Positions 18,539 to 27,529 of a stretch of 64,000 nt of DNA are shown piece after piece. How positions within the stretch are numbered: the stretch's first letter is position 1; each line of letters opens with the position of its first letter. A model generated the notes under the pieces. It had not been told where the DNA came from, ran no database searches, and saw only the letters and a list, made by a program, of their open reading frames with translations. The stretch comes from Mycetohabitans rhizoxinica HKI 454 (GTDB taxonomy: Bacteria > Pseudomonadota > Gammaproteobacteria > Burkholderiales > Burkholderiaceae): contig NC_014722.1 of the NCBI RefSeq assembly GCF_000198775.1, positions 1,471,629 to 1,535,628 of the forward strand, read 5' to 3'. Both the position numbers and the translations under genes were made by a program.

Positions 18539-19009
18539 TCATTGACAACCGGAGTGCTGTGGCGCGTGGGTGGTAAAGTGGCGATCGATCAGCGACAGCA
18601 GCGTATCAACGTCCACCGGCTTGACCTGATGGTGGTCAAAACCGGCAGCGCGGCTGCGGGCGATGTCGTCGAACTCGCTCAACCCCGTCAATGCGATGAT
18701 CAGCGCGTCACGTGTGGACGGATGCCCGCGCAGACGGCGCGCGACGTCGTAGCCGCTCATGCGCGGCATCGCCAAGTCGAGCAGCACGATATGTGGGGCG
18801 AAATGCGTGGCGCATTCCACTGCGGTGGGACCATCGAGCGTTGCCTCGACCTGGAACCCCTCGATCTGTAGCAGCAATGCCAGCCCCTCGCAAGCGTCTT
18901 CAGCGTCGTCGACTACGAGCACGCGCAAACCACGTCGGGCAAGGGCCCCACCGGCCGCGGCCGTGGCGGATGACACGGAACTGGAGGGCTGGACAGGCTG
19001 CGATGCCAT
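18539..19009 (-). CDS. Stand-alone response regulator receiver protein
   Basis: The 156-residue protein has a low-complexity N-terminal tail (about 25 residues, Ser/Ala rich) and one REC domain. The domain has LRVLVVDDAEDA (acidic pocket), HIVLLDLAMPRMSGYDV (phospho-acceptor Asp in LLDLAMP), ALTGLSEF (Thr) and HHQVKPVDVDTLL (Lys-Pro). No DNA-binding or output domain follows, so it would act like a CheY/SpoVR-type single-domain relay or as the receiver part of a hybrid kinase lost from this locus. No histidine kinase gene is nearby. Confidence 0.85.
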   Translation of the reverse strand: MASQPVQPSSSVSSATAAAGGALARRGLRVLVVDDAEDACEGLALLLQIEGFQVEATLDGPTAVECATHFAPHIVLLDLAMPRMSGYDVARRLRGHPSTRDALIIALTGLSEFDDIARSRAAGFDHHQVKPVDVDTLLSLIDRHFTTHAPQHSGCQ

Positions 19010-19626
19010 TGCGAAATCGGACGTTGGACAAGTGAACAGTAGGGAAGCTGCACCACAGAGTGCCGTGCAGCACGGCGGTCGTTAAGTAAGCAAACCCTGT
19101 TCCAACACGAAGGCAATCACCGCAATCTGTGCTGGGGCATACGCCTGCCATTGCGCCACCTGTGCCAACCACACCCTGCGCACCACGCCAGAATGCCGCC
19201 GTGGCCGTCGGCCGGGGCGCCCGATAGGACACCTTTACACCGGCTTTGCAGAACTTACCGGTCGGATTTTTGCAATATTGGCCGGCACACCCTGGTATGG
19301 ACCGGCACACAACCGGTAGGTGCTTGACCGGCACAAACTGGTACGGCGCGTCATTGGCACGCATCAGCATGTCATGCACTGCCAACTCGCCATGCAAGGC
19401 CTTCATGAAAGGTTGCCTGAGCGCCAAGCCGGCAGGCTGACGCATGCCGCATCAGGCTCGCATCGCGGTCGATGCGGCCGCTCATGGTGCGGTGCACCGT
19501 GTGCAGCGCCGTCGAATTCTCTATGATCGGGATACGGTGGCCTATTCAAGCCGAATGGCCGGCTAATCGCTGTAGACCGCCGCCGTTGTTTCGTGACCGC
19601 GCACCCAATGCGCACGGAGGCGCGTG
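19010..19626. other. Intergenic DNA with three imperfect short repeats
   Basis: About 600 bases without a gene I can support. At about 19280-19343 there are three imperfect direct copies of a GACCGGCACA-x-ACTGGTA-like unit (gccggcacaccctggta, gaccggcacacaaccggta, gaccggcacaaactggta). The spacing is irregular, so this is not a CRISPR array. Confidence 0.45.
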
Positions 19627-20178
19627 ATGGCATGGAAACCGAACCGCTGGATCAGGCGCTGGCTGATCGCCACATTTGCATGGGCAGTGCCCGTCGCGCT
19701 GATCACGATTCACGAGATCCAGGTCGAGATGGCCTATAACCGCACCGCTCTGCAACGCGCACTCGACGATTGGAAACTCAGCGCGCCCGAGCGTGCCGTG
19801 GACACAGCCGGCCGTTGTGCCGGGACCGCGGAGCAGGCCCGAGCAGCCGGATGCCCGGCCGCGATTGTATCGGCGCATGCACCGGCGTTGCAAGCAGCTC
19901 AGGATGAGTATGCGAGACGCCGGCGCACGCTGCTGTCGTACCTGAGCCAAGCCATTTTCGGCTACTGGGTCGTGCCTTCGTCGTTTATCTTCGCTGTCGG
20001 CCTGGTTGTCTTATTCGTGCGATTGGCATTGCGACGCCCGTCGCCCAAGCGGCCGACGCGCACAACGACTGCCTCGTCCGCGTCGTCTGGTCCATCGGCG
20101 CCCGCCCACCCTACCGTGTCAGAATCGGCCCCCATACCAGGCCCCGTGGAATCGACAGTTAAGGCGCAAGCCCGTTGA
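19627..20178 (+). CDS. Hypothetical two-pass membrane protein
   Basis: A protein of about 183 residues with a basic N-terminus (WKPNRWIRRW), a first hydrophobic segment at about residues 12-30 (LIATFAWAVPVALITI) and a second at about 110-132 (FGYWVVPSSFIFAVGLVVLFV). Between them lies a periplasmic-type loop with two cysteines (GRCAGTAEQARAAGCP). The C-terminal tail is Ser/Pro/Thr-rich. A GGAGGCG ribosome-binding site precedes the tandem GTG-ATG start. I do not recognise the family. The arrangement resembles small Burkholderia inner-membrane proteins of unknown role. Confidence 0.7.
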   Translation: MAWKPNRWIRRWLIATFAWAVPVALITIHEIQVEMAYNRTALQRALDDWKLSAPERAVDTAGRCAGTAEQARAAGCPAAIVSAHAPALQAAQDEYARRRRTLLSYLSQAIFGYWVVPSSFIFAVGLVVLFVRLALRRPSPKRPTRTTTASSASSGPSAPAHPTVSESAPIPGPVESTVKAQAR

Positions 20179-20284
20179 GGGTCCCGTATTGCGCTCCGGG
20201 TGGTTTTGGGGAACCATTACGCAGTTGGCCCGCTCCATGCTTCAATGTCATGGTAGTCCCCCGAAAGCAACCTAGGAGAATGAG

Positions 20285-20875
20285 ATGGAAAGAAGAAAGT
20301 TCATAGTGACGACCTCCGCCCTGCTCGCATCAAGCGGCCTCGCGCTCACCGGTTGCACGACGACCACCCAGACTTCTGCGTCGACGGCAGCCGGCAACGC
20401 CAGCAAGCGCCAGAGCATCAATACTTCGGTCAATGAAACGTTGGCGCGCCTCTATACTACCGCCAACGGTTCGCGGGAGCTGGTCGCGAAGGCCCGTGGC
20501 GTGCTGGTGTTCCCGTCCGTCGTGTCCGCAGCCTTCATCGTCGGGGGACAGTATGGCGAAGGCGCGCTGCGTATCGGTAGCCAGACGGCTGGCTACTACA
20601 GTACCGCAACGGGCTCGTTCGGCTTGCAGGCTGGTGCCCAATCCAAGGCGCTGATTTTCCTGTTCATGACGCAGGACTCGCTGGACAAGTTCCGCAACAG
20701 CGAAGGCTGGGCTGTGGGCGCCGATGCAACCGTCGCGGTGCTAAAGGTCGGCGTGAACGGCAACATCGATACCACCACGGCCACCGCGCCGGTGCAGGCG
20801 TTCGTGCTGACGAACGCGGGCCTGATGGCTGGCGTATCGCTGGCAGGCACGAAGGTGACGAAACTGAAGCTTTGA
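20285..20875 (+). CDS. YSC84-type (SYLF domain) lipoprotein
   Basis: The signal sequence FIVTTSALLASSGLALTGC ends in a lipobox (LTGC), so the mature protein is probably lipidated. The rest is a SYLF/Ysc84 lipid-binding domain: LVAKARGVLVFPSVVSAAFI, GGQYGEGALRI, YSTATGSFGLQAGAQSKALI and GWAVGADATVAVLKVGVNG are its standard blocks. The function in bacteria is unclear, but the family associates with membranes and stress. The gene is preceded by a ribosome-binding site (aggagaatgagATG) and followed closely by a DUF3096 gene. Confidence 0.9.
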   Translation: MERRKFIVTTSALLASSGLALTGCTTTTQTSASTAAGNASKRQSINTSVNETLARLYTTANGSRELVAKARGVLVFPSVVSAAFIVGGQYGEGALRIGSQTAGYYSTATGSFGLQAGAQSKALIFLFMTQDSLDKFRNSEGWAVGADATVAVLKVGVNGNIDTTTATAPVQAFVLTNAGLMAGVSLAGTKVTKLKL

Positions 20876-20888
20876 GCCGCACGCGCTC

Positions 20889-21035
20889 ATGAGCTTGACC
20901 GTGACAGCAGGCCCGGTAGCGGCGCTAAGCGCTGGCATCTTGATCCTGTTGATACCGCGACTGTTGAATATCATTGTCGCGTTGTATCTGATCATCATCG
21001 GCCTGCTTGGCTTGTTCGGCGACAAGCTGCATTGA
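20889..21035 (+). CDS. DUF3096 small membrane protein
   Basis: A 48-residue protein, MSLTVTAGPVAALSAGILIL..., ending FGDKLH. It is almost entirely hydrophobic, with a helix-break-helix arrangement around IPRLLNIIV, matching the DUF3096 family of tiny inner-membrane proteins. It starts 13 bases after the YSC84 gene stop and is probably cotranscribed with it. Confidence 0.8.
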   Translation: MSLTVTAGPVAALSAGILILLIPRLLNIIVALYLIIIGLLGLFGDKLH

Positions 21036-21129
21036 CGTGTGGTGGTTCAACGCACGGCCCGTGGCCCAGTCAGGCCGCCCGGCGGGTCGGCGACGGCGAC
21101 ACGTCTTGCTAGGCGGCGCCGCAGCGTTG

Positions 21130-22233
21130 TTAGCTTGCCGCGTCCGCCGCGTGGTGTTGTTTGGGCGGCGCCGCGCCGCTATCGATGACTTTGAAGCGCG
21201 CGCGCCGCTGCGCGCGCGCGACCGCATGGTAGGCTTCTACGTACTGCTGCGCCATGCGGCGCGACGTGAAGCGTCGCTCGAAGCACGCTCGCACGCGTTC
21301 ACGCGACAACGTGCCAAGGCGGTTGACTGCCGCGACCGCACTGATTTCGTCTTCTACGATAAAGCCAGACTGCGCCTCATCGATCACCTCGGATACCGAA
21401 CCGCGGTTGAACGCGATGACCGGCGTGCCGCAAGCCATCGCCTCGATCATCACCAGGCCGAACGGCTCGGGCCAGTCGATCGGAAACAGTAGCGCATGTG
21501 CACCGGACAGGAAGTGCGCTTTTTGCTCGTCAGCGATCTCGCCAATGAACTCGACGTGCGGCAGCGCCAGCAATGGCCGTATGTCGCGCTCGAAATACTG
21601 TTGGTCGGCCGCGTCGACTTTGGCGGCGATGCGAATCTTCATGCCGCAGAGCCCGGCGATCCGGATCGCGATATCAACACGTTTTTCCGGCGATATCCGG
21701 CCAAGGAACGCCAGGTACTGCGGTTGCACGGGCTGCGGCGTGTACAGCCTCTCGGGCAGACCATGGTAGACGGTCGTCAGCCACCTCGCCTGCGGCAGCG
21801 GCTCGCGCTGCGCGTCCGAAATCGAGACGACCGCCGCGCTCGAAAAGGTGTCAAAGATCGGCTGTTGCTCTGGCAGGTCCAGCCGCCCGTGCAGTGTAGT
21901 GATAAAGGGCGTGTCCTGGCGGCCGAACAGCGAGAACGAGTAGTAGTCCATGTGAAAATGCAGCACGTCGAATTCTCTCGCTTGCTGCCGCACCCGTTCC
22001 ATCAACAGCATATGTGGAGCGATCCGGTCGCGAATGGCAGGATCGAGCCGCAGCGCCCGCGGCCAGACCGGTACGAGCTTGGCCCGGGTATTCGAGTCTG
22101 CGCTGGCGAACAGCGTCACATCGTGGCCGAGATCGACCAACGCTTCGGTGATATACGAAACGACACGCTCCGTGCCGCCATACAGCTTGGGCGGCACAGA
22201 CTCGGTAAGTGGCGCGATCTGGGCAATCCTCAT
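21130..22233 (-). CDS. Glycosyltransferase family 4 protein
   Basis: The start at 22233 gives MRIAQIAPLTESVPPKLYGG, the usual GT4 opening with a donor-side Gly-Gly, and is preceded by cggagacaagc as a ribosome-binding site. The longer frame upstream lacks family sequence. The C-terminal GT-B domain is complete: FLGRISPEKRVDIAIRIA, then LLFPIDWPEPFGLVMIEAMA with the E-x7-E signature, and GTPVIAFNRGSVSEVI. The 367-residue length is typical. It probably transfers a sugar from an NDP-sugar to an envelope or storage glycan; the acceptor is unknown. Confidence 0.9.
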   Translation of the reverse strand: MRIAQIAPLTESVPPKLYGGTERVVSYITEALVDLGHDVTLFASADSNTRAKLVPVWPRALRLDPAIRDRIAPHMLLMERVRQQAREFDVLHFHMDYYSFSLFGRQDTPFITTLHGRLDLPEQQPIFDTFSSAAVVSISDAQREPLPQARWLTTVYHGLPERLYTPQPVQPQYLAFLGRISPEKRVDIAIRIAGLCGMKIRIAAKVDAADQQYFERDIRPLLALPHVEFIGEIADEQKAHFLSGAHALLFPIDWPEPFGLVMIEAMACGTPVIAFNRGSVSEVIDEAQSGFIVEDEISAVAAVNRLGTLSRERVRACFERRFTSRRMAQQYVEAYHAVARAQRRARFKVIDSGAAPPKQHHAADAAS

Positions 22234-22516
22234 GCTTGTCTCCGATCTGAAAATCCCTGCGGTGATGCGGTTATTGGGCCTGCAACCGAGCGCGCCAGTA
22301 TGACACACTGCAAGCCACACTTTTGACTGCACGCGCACTTTTGCGCGATGTTTCACCACGCAGCCACCGCAGTACAGGCGCCTGCCGTGCTCGGCCCGGT
22401 GTCGTTGACAATCGAGCGCGACGCCCGCCCACGCCGCCGGATATTGCAAATTTTAGCGTTGGATATTGAGACTTCAGATCGCCGTTACACTCGCGAAACA
22501 TCCGCGCGGTGGCCGG

Positions 22517-23917
22517 TCAATGCTGCCCCGGCACCGCGCGTGCGTGTCCGCGCAAATCGGCGATGAAGGTGTCGCGCCAGACGCCCAGGTCATTATCGCG
22601 CAGGTTCTGCATGTTGGTCTGGTAGCGCTCCTGTCGCTCCACCAGTGGCATCGCCAACGCGTGCTCAAGGGCTTCGGACATGCCGACGATATCGTGCGGG
22701 TTGATGATCAGCGCGCCGGGCAACTCCAGCGCTGCGCCAGCAAAGCGCGACAGGACCAGCACGCCAGGATCGTCCGGATTTTGGGCGGCAACATACTCCT
22801 TGGCCACCAGATTCATTCCGTCACGCAGTGGCGTGACCAAGCCGATTTGTGACTCGCGAAATAGCGACATCAGCTTCCAACGGTCATAGCGCTGGTTCAA
22901 ATATCGGATCGGCGTGTAGTCTAAGCCGGAAAACCGGCCGTTGATCCGGCCGGCCTCGTATTCGAGGTTCTGCCTAATTTCTTGATACGACTGGACGTCC
23001 GAGCGCGTGGGCGGCGCCACCTGAACGAGTGTAACGTTGCCGCGCCAGTGCGGCGCACGCTCCAGCAGTTGCTCAAATGCCCGGAAACGCTCGACGAGCC
23101 CCTTCGAGTAATCGAGCCGGTCCACGCTCATGATCAGCTTGCGCCCTTCCAAACTCTGCTTCAGTTCCAGCACGTGTTGCCGACTCTCGTGGCGACGCGC
23201 TTGCTCAGCGATGTCATCGGGGAAAACCCCAATTGGGTAGGCAGCGCCGTGCAATACGCGCCCGTATGCCTCGATTCGACCGTTGTCCCACACTTTGCCA
23301 TGCGCGTGCCGCTCGACATAATCGGCGAAAGCACGCAGATCGACCGCGGTTTGGAAACCCACCACGTCATAGCTACACAATGCGCGCACCAGTTCGTCGT
23401 GCGGCGGGATGTTCAGCATAATCTGCGGCGATGGAAACGGGATATGCAGAAAAAAACCGATCCGGTTCTGCACACCCAGCTGGCGCAGCGCGTCGCCGAA
23501 TGGGATCAAGTGATAATCGTGGACCCAGATCACATCGTCAGGCCGCAGCAGAGGCAGTAGCTTTTGCGCAAGCCACCGGTTCACGCGCAGGTATCCTGCA
23601 TAGTCCGTGCGGTCGTAGACGGCCAGGTCATTGCGATAGTGGAAAACCGGCCACAGCGTCGCATTCGAGAAACCGCGATAATACTGGTCATAGTCCTTGC
23701 GCGTCAGCCCGACGGTCGCGAACGTGACCTTGCCATCCTCCACGAGCGTGGGCACGGCGTTTGCCCCCGTTTCGCCGACTATGTCGCCACTCCAACCGAA
23801 CCAGACCCCTCCCGCATCCTTTAGCGCGCCGAACACGCCAACGGCGAGTCCACCAGCGGATCCCTTGCTCTCAGTGGGGGTTGCGACGCGGTTCGACACT
23901 ACGACCAGCCGGCTCAT
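22517..23917 (-). CDS. otsA: Trehalose-6-phosphate synthase (GT20)
   Basis: The 466-residue protein matches OtsA throughout. It begins MSRLVVVSNRVATP and has GSAGGLAVG (UDP-glucose binding), WPVFHYRNDL, WVHDYHLIPFGDALR, RIGFFLHIPFPS, SVDRLDYSKGLVERF, LVTPLRDGMNLVAKEYVAAQ and SRFAGAALEL. It makes trehalose-6-phosphate from UDP-glucose and glucose-6-phosphate in osmotic and desiccation stress. No otsB phosphatase gene lies within the window, so the second step must be encoded elsewhere or by another route. The mscS-type gene immediately upstream on the same strand supports an osmotic-stress context. Confidence 0.95.
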   Translation of the reverse strand: MSRLVVVSNRVATPTESKGSAGGLAVGVFGALKDAGGVWFGWSGDIVGETGANAVPTLVEDGKVTFATVGLTRKDYDQYYRGFSNATLWPVFHYRNDLAVYDRTDYAGYLRVNRWLAQKLLPLLRPDDVIWVHDYHLIPFGDALRQLGVQNRIGFFLHIPFPSPQIMLNIPPHDELVRALCSYDVVGFQTAVDLRAFADYVERHAHGKVWDNGRIEAYGRVLHGAAYPIGVFPDDIAEQARRHESRQHVLELKQSLEGRKLIMSVDRLDYSKGLVERFRAFEQLLERAPHWRGNVTLVQVAPPTRSDVQSYQEIRQNLEYEAGRINGRFSGLDYTPIRYLNQRYDRWKLMSLFRESQIGLVTPLRDGMNLVAKEYVAAQNPDDPGVLVLSRFAGAALELPGALIINPHDIVGMSEALEHALAMPLVERQERYQTNMQNLRDNDLGVWRDTFIADLRGHARAVPGQH

Positions 23918-23997
23918 TCGCTTGTTCTCCGTCAGGTTCTGAATGGGACATGTCGGTTATGACCAACGACGCGCCGCTGCGGTTCACTGAATGCGCG

Positions 23998-25182
23998 TCA
24001 ACCGTCGCGACGCATCGCCACCGGGTCAGCCTCCGTATGGGCGACGGTCTTGGACGCCTCCGGTGGCGTGGCCTCGCGCATCGGCTGCGGCTCGGCCTGC
24101 AGTGCACGTTCACGCTCAGTGGACAGGTCCGCCCGCATCTTCGGCAGGCATTCCGGATAGTAGCGCTGGATAAACGCAATCAATCCTTCTCGCACGCGAC
24201 AACGCAAATCCCAATTCAAGCCCGAATCACTCGAGCTGACCAGTACCCGCAATTGCATCGCGTGATCGGTTGCGTCGGTGACTTGCAATACTTGGACGCG
24301 CCCATCCCATTCCGGCGCATTGTTGACGATACGTGACAGTTCCTCGCGCAACGGCGGCAATGGCATCTTATAGTCGACAAACAAGAATACCGTGCCGATG
24401 ATTTGCGAACTGTTGCGAGTCCAGTTTGTGAACGGATTTTCGATCAACCACTGCAGCGGCACGATCAGCCGCCGCTGATCCCAGATTCGAATGGCAACGT
24501 AGGTGCCGGTGATCTCCTCGATCCGCCCCCACTCGCCTTGGATCACCACTACGTCGTCGAGCCGAATCGGCTGGGACAGGGCAATCTGCAACCCAGCGAT
24601 CATATTAGCCAGCACCGGGCGCGCCGCGATACCGGCAACCAGACCGGCGACGCCCGCCGACGCGAGCAGGCTCGTGCCGACCTGCCGGACATTGGGAAAC
24701 ATCATCAGCATCGACGCGATGCCGAGCATCACGATCAACGTCATCACTGACCGGGCGAGCACGCGCGTCTGCGTGTGGATGCGTCGCGCATGCAAGTTGT
24801 CGGCCGTGTCCAGCGGGTTCGCGGCGACGATTGCATCGCCCACGCCGGCAACCGAACGTACGGCCAACAGCGTCAGCATGCCGATCAACGTCAGGCCACC
24901 AACGTCGCGCGCAACGCGGATCAACGCCAACTCGTCCGGCGCCTCGTGCAGCACCAGTTCAATAGCCAGCATCGCCAGCGCGTAAAGCGATGGCCACTCG
25001 ATCGCCCCTATCACGACAGCCAGGATCGGATACGGGCGCGTCACGCGGCGCATGATCCGGGCGCCGACCCAGTGCACCGCGCGCACGCACGCCACCGTGA
25101 TTGCGGCAACGACGATCAGGCCGGTCCACGAATGCAGCGGCGCAGCAGCAATGTTGCTGATCAGTTCAATCCAGTTCACCAA
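23998..25182 (-). CDS. MscS-family mechanosensitive ion channel
   Basis: The 394-residue inner-membrane protein has several N-terminal transmembrane segments (about residues 17-35, 54-75, 92-112, 140-162), then the pore helix region AGVAGLVAGIAARPVLANMI and the beta domain DDVVVIQGEWGRIEEITGTY and WDQRRLIVPLQWLIENPFTN, which are MscS hallmarks. The C-terminal tail is a charged extension. The channel should open on hypo-osmotic membrane tension to release solutes. It lies next to otsA on the same strand. Confidence 0.9.
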   Translation of the reverse strand: MVNWIELISNIAAAPLHSWTGLIVVAAITVACVRAVHWVGARIMRRVTRPYPILAVVIGAIEWPSLYALAMLAIELVLHEAPDELALIRVARDVGGLTLIGMLTLLAVRSVAGVGDAIVAANPLDTADNLHARRIHTQTRVLARSVMTLIVMLGIASMLMMFPNVRQVGTSLLASAGVAGLVAGIAARPVLANMIAGLQIALSQPIRLDDVVVIQGEWGRIEEITGTYVAIRIWDQRRLIVPLQWLIENPFTNWTRNSSQIIGTVFLFVDYKMPLPPLREELSRIVNNAPEWDGRVQVLQVTDATDHAMQLRVLVSSSDSGLNWDLRCRVREGLIAFIQRYYPECLPKMRADLSTERERALQAEPQPMREATPPEASKTVAHTEADPVAMRRDG

Positions 25183-25189
25183 CGCTCCA

Positions 25190-25555
25190 TCACTTGTCTG
25201 TCGAGCATGGATAGCTCTTGCCCAGCCCCAGTGCGACGACTGTACTGGCGTTGTAGTCCTTTGCGTTTGGCGTATTTGCCAAATACTTGCGTACCGCGTC
25301 GGTCAACTCCGCCGCTTTCACGTTGTCGGGTAAGCAAAAGTACTGCCCCACACGCGGCCCTGTCGTGCCGCCGATGGCTTCGATCGTGTTGAACACACCA
25401 TCCGCCGCACCTTCGATGTAGGCTTCGCACGACACGCGCGATTTCACATCGGTGCGCTGGCACAGACGGTCCAGGTCCGCGCCGGTGAACGCGTAAGCAC
25501 TCATCGGCACACTGATCGCCAACATTGCGATGGCGCGGAGCAATGTCCTTAGCAT
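25190..25555 (-). CDS. Rap1a/Tai-family immunity-like protein
   Basis: A 121-residue exported protein with a signal peptide (LRAIAMLAISVPMSAYA, cleavage after AYA). The mature part has four cysteines (LDRLCQRT, VSCEAYIEG, FCLPDN, YPCS) and the FCLPDNVKAAELTDAVRKYL segment typical of Rap1a/Tai proteins. Such proteins protect against type VI secretion amidase effectors in the periplasm. No partner amidase or T6SS gene is in the window, so here it may be an orphan immunity or a housekeeping periplasmic protein. The gene starts 8 bases from the mscS start region, on the same strand. Confidence 0.8.
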   Translation of the reverse strand: MLRTLLRAIAMLAISVPMSAYAFTGADLDRLCQRTDVKSRVSCEAYIEGAADGVFNTIEAIGGTTGPRVGQYFCLPDNVKAAELTDAVRKYLANTPNAKDYNASTVVALGLGKSYPCSTDK

Positions 25556-25615
25556 GGTGTTCCTTATGTTGTGGTCGACAAGATCCGGCCCGGCACACCG
25601 CCGTGCCGGGCCGGG

Positions 25616-26425
25616 TTATTTTGCACTGCCTGCGCTACCTGCATTGCTGCCGGCCGTGGCAGGCGGGCGTGAATCCTTTTGCCTTTGTTGCGCCTGTATC
25701 TTCTCCAGTCGCGCGGCCAGACCATCCGCGATGTCTTTCTGATTGTATTGTTTCGCGAAATCGATCGCGGTCAATCCCAACTGGTTCTTCAGTGTCAGGT
25801 CGGCGCCATCGTCGAGCAGCAGCTTCACGGTCGTGATATGGCCGCCGCGCGCGGCCATCATCAGCGGCGTGGTGCCATTCGGCGACGCGGCATCGATGTA
25901 CGCAAAATGATCAATCAGCAGCTTGACGACCTCATCCTGGCCAGTCGTCGCCGCGTAATGCAGCGGTGTCCAGCCGGATTTGTTGACTTCGGCCCCCTTC
26001 TCGATCAGATGCTTGACCAGCCCGGTCTCGCCGTTGAGTGCGGCCAACATCATCGCGTTCTCACCGGCACGATCCAGTTTCTCCAGGTCGGTCTTCGGTT
26101 GGTCCGCCAACAGCGCGGCGACCTTTCCGGACTTTTCCCGCGCGGCGAGCACCAACATCGGCATGCCGCCGGCATCGACCAAGTTCGGATCGACTCCGGC
26201 GGCGAGCAGCTTGCGCACCGCCTCAACATCGTCGAACTTCACCGCCTTGATCATCGTATCGGCCGGGCCTGCTTGCGCCGTTGACGAGATCGTGGCCCCT
26301 ATCACCATTGTCAACACGCACGCGAGCCATGCTCCGGCCAGCCGGCGCGATGAACGATAGCGCGATACCCGAGCGGCAGCAAACGACGAGCGAATAACAT
26401 CGGAGAACCCAGCGAAATTATTCAT
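25616..26425 (-). CDS. Ankyrin-repeat protein with signal peptide
   Basis: After a signal-anchor segment (AGAWLACVLTMVIGATISST), the protein carries about five ankyrin repeats. Examples are AVKFDDVEAVRKLLAAGVDP, NAMMLAALNGETGLVKHLI, SGWTPLHYAATTGQDEVVKL and TTPLMMAARGGHITTVKLLL. A Gln/Ser/Ala-rich tail follows. The ATG at 26425 (MNNFAGFSDV) is used; a GTG at 26434 is an alternative. The position downstream of tatD in the same orientation is the usual Burkholderia arrangement. It is probably a periplasmic protein-protein interaction module, and nothing suggests it is a secreted host effector. Confidence 0.87.
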   Translation of the reverse strand: MNNFAGFSDVIRSSFAAARVSRYRSSRRLAGAWLACVLTMVIGATISSTAQAGPADTMIKAVKFDDVEAVRKLLAAGVDPNLVDAGGMPMLVLAAREKSGKVAALLADQPKTDLEKLDRAGENAMMLAALNGETGLVKHLIEKGAEVNKSGWTPLHYAATTGQDEVVKLLIDHFAYIDAASPNGTTPLMMAARGGHITTVKLLLDDGADLTLKNQLGLTAIDFAKQYNQKDIADGLAARLEKIQAQQRQKDSRPPATAGSNAGSAGSAK

Positions 26426-26476
26426 ACATGACACTAGTTTATTTGCTTAATCTGTTGATTATAAATAATTTATACC

Positions 26477-27259
26477 TCAAGATTCTGCGCCGCGAAACAG
26501 ACGAAAGAAGTTGGTCGACGTCGCCGCACCAAGTTGCTCTGCGTCGATGCCGCGGAGCTGCGCGATGAAACGTCCGACATGGCTGACGTACGCAGGTTCA
26601 TTTGGCTTGCCCCGGTACGGCACAGGCGCTAGGTAAGGTGAGTCTGTTTCGATCAGCAAGCGTTCGAGCGGCAGTTTGCGAGCAACTTCCTGGATTTGCG
26701 TTGCGTTCTTGAATGTCACAATGCCCGACAGCGAAATGAAAAAATTCTGCTCGAGCGCCGCCTGCGCAATATCCCACGTTTCGGTGAAGCAATGCATCAC
26801 GCCGCCGACAGCAGCAGCGCCCTCTTCCTGCATGATCCGCAGCGTATCCTGTGCGGCGGCGCGCGTGTGGACGATCAATGGCTTACCGGCAGCGCGCGCG
26901 GCCTGGATGTGCGTGCGAAACCGTTGCCGCTGCCATGCCATGTCGTCCAGCGTGCGGCCTTCGAGCCGGTAGTAATCCAACCCGGTTTCGCCAATCGCGA
27001 CAACCTTCGGATCCTGCGCGAGCGAGACTAATTCGGTAACGTCCGGCTCGCGCGCGTGCTCGTGATCCGGATGCACGCCCACTGACGCGAAGATATGCGG
27101 ATGCGCATGGGCGATCGCCAGCACGGACGGAAACGTCTCGAGATCGACGCTGACACACAGTGCATGGGTCACCGCATTGACGCGCATCTTTTCAAGCACG
27201 TCCGGCAGGCGCTGGGCCATTTCGTCGAAGTTGATGTGGCAATGTGAATCGATAAACAT
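26477..27259 (-). CDS. tatD: TatD-family metal-dependent hydrolase/DNase
   Basis: The 260-residue TatD protein has the metal ligands in MFIDSHCHINFDEM (HxH), IGETGLDYYR (Glu), LIVHTRAA (His), GVMHCFTE (His) and IETDSPYLAPVP (Asp). TatD-type enzymes are Mg2+-dependent DNases or phosphoesterases with roles in DNA repair. The gene is in the holB-tmk-mltG neighbourhood, which is the conserved order. Confidence 0.93.
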   Translation of the reverse strand: MFIDSHCHINFDEMAQRLPDVLEKMRVNAVTHALCVSVDLETFPSVLAIAHAHPHIFASVGVHPDHEHAREPDVTELVSLAQDPKVVAIGETGLDYYRLEGRTLDDMAWQRQRFRTHIQAARAAGKPLIVHTRAAAQDTLRIMQEEGAAAVGGVMHCFTETWDIAQAALEQNFFISLSGIVTFKNATQIQEVARKLPLERLLIETDSPYLAPVPYRGKPNEPAYVSHVGRFIAQLRGIDAEQLGAATSTNFFRLFRGAES

Positions 27260-27289
27260 CGGTACCCCGCGTCGCCGCCGCGCGGCGCG

Positions 27290-27529
27290 CTATTGAAACT
27301 GACTGTACGCGCCAGCGGTAAGCCGGCGCCCGACGATGACGCCGTCGCGCTCCAAGACCCACAGCGGGCGCCAGTCCGAAGCATGTACGTCGAACCAGTC
27401 GTGCCGGCTGTCGATACTGACGGGCTCTAGGTCAGCAGTCACCTGCCTAAATGAAATCGCCGAATTATAAATCGCGACGATCGCCGGCAGATCGGCGCGT
27501 GTCGCGACGTGATAGGGCGCTTGCGTCAT
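27290..27529 (-). pseudogene. Truncated GNAT acetyltransferase (phosphinothricin acetyltransferase-like)
   Basis: The 79-residue frame begins [20 protein letters not shown] and continues [18 protein letters not shown] and [14 protein letters not shown], the first half of PAT-type N-acetyltransferases of about 170-180 residues. The acetyl-CoA-binding motif (R/Q-x-x-G-x-G/A) is missing because homology stops after 'VIVG', leaving a short foreign tail. The ATG overlaps the holB stop by four bases, so it was once translationally coupled to it. Not expected to be active. Confidence 0.7.

Noticed and set aside
19280..19343. CRISPR array
   Set aside because: Only three imperfect units, unequal spacing and no cas gene in the window.
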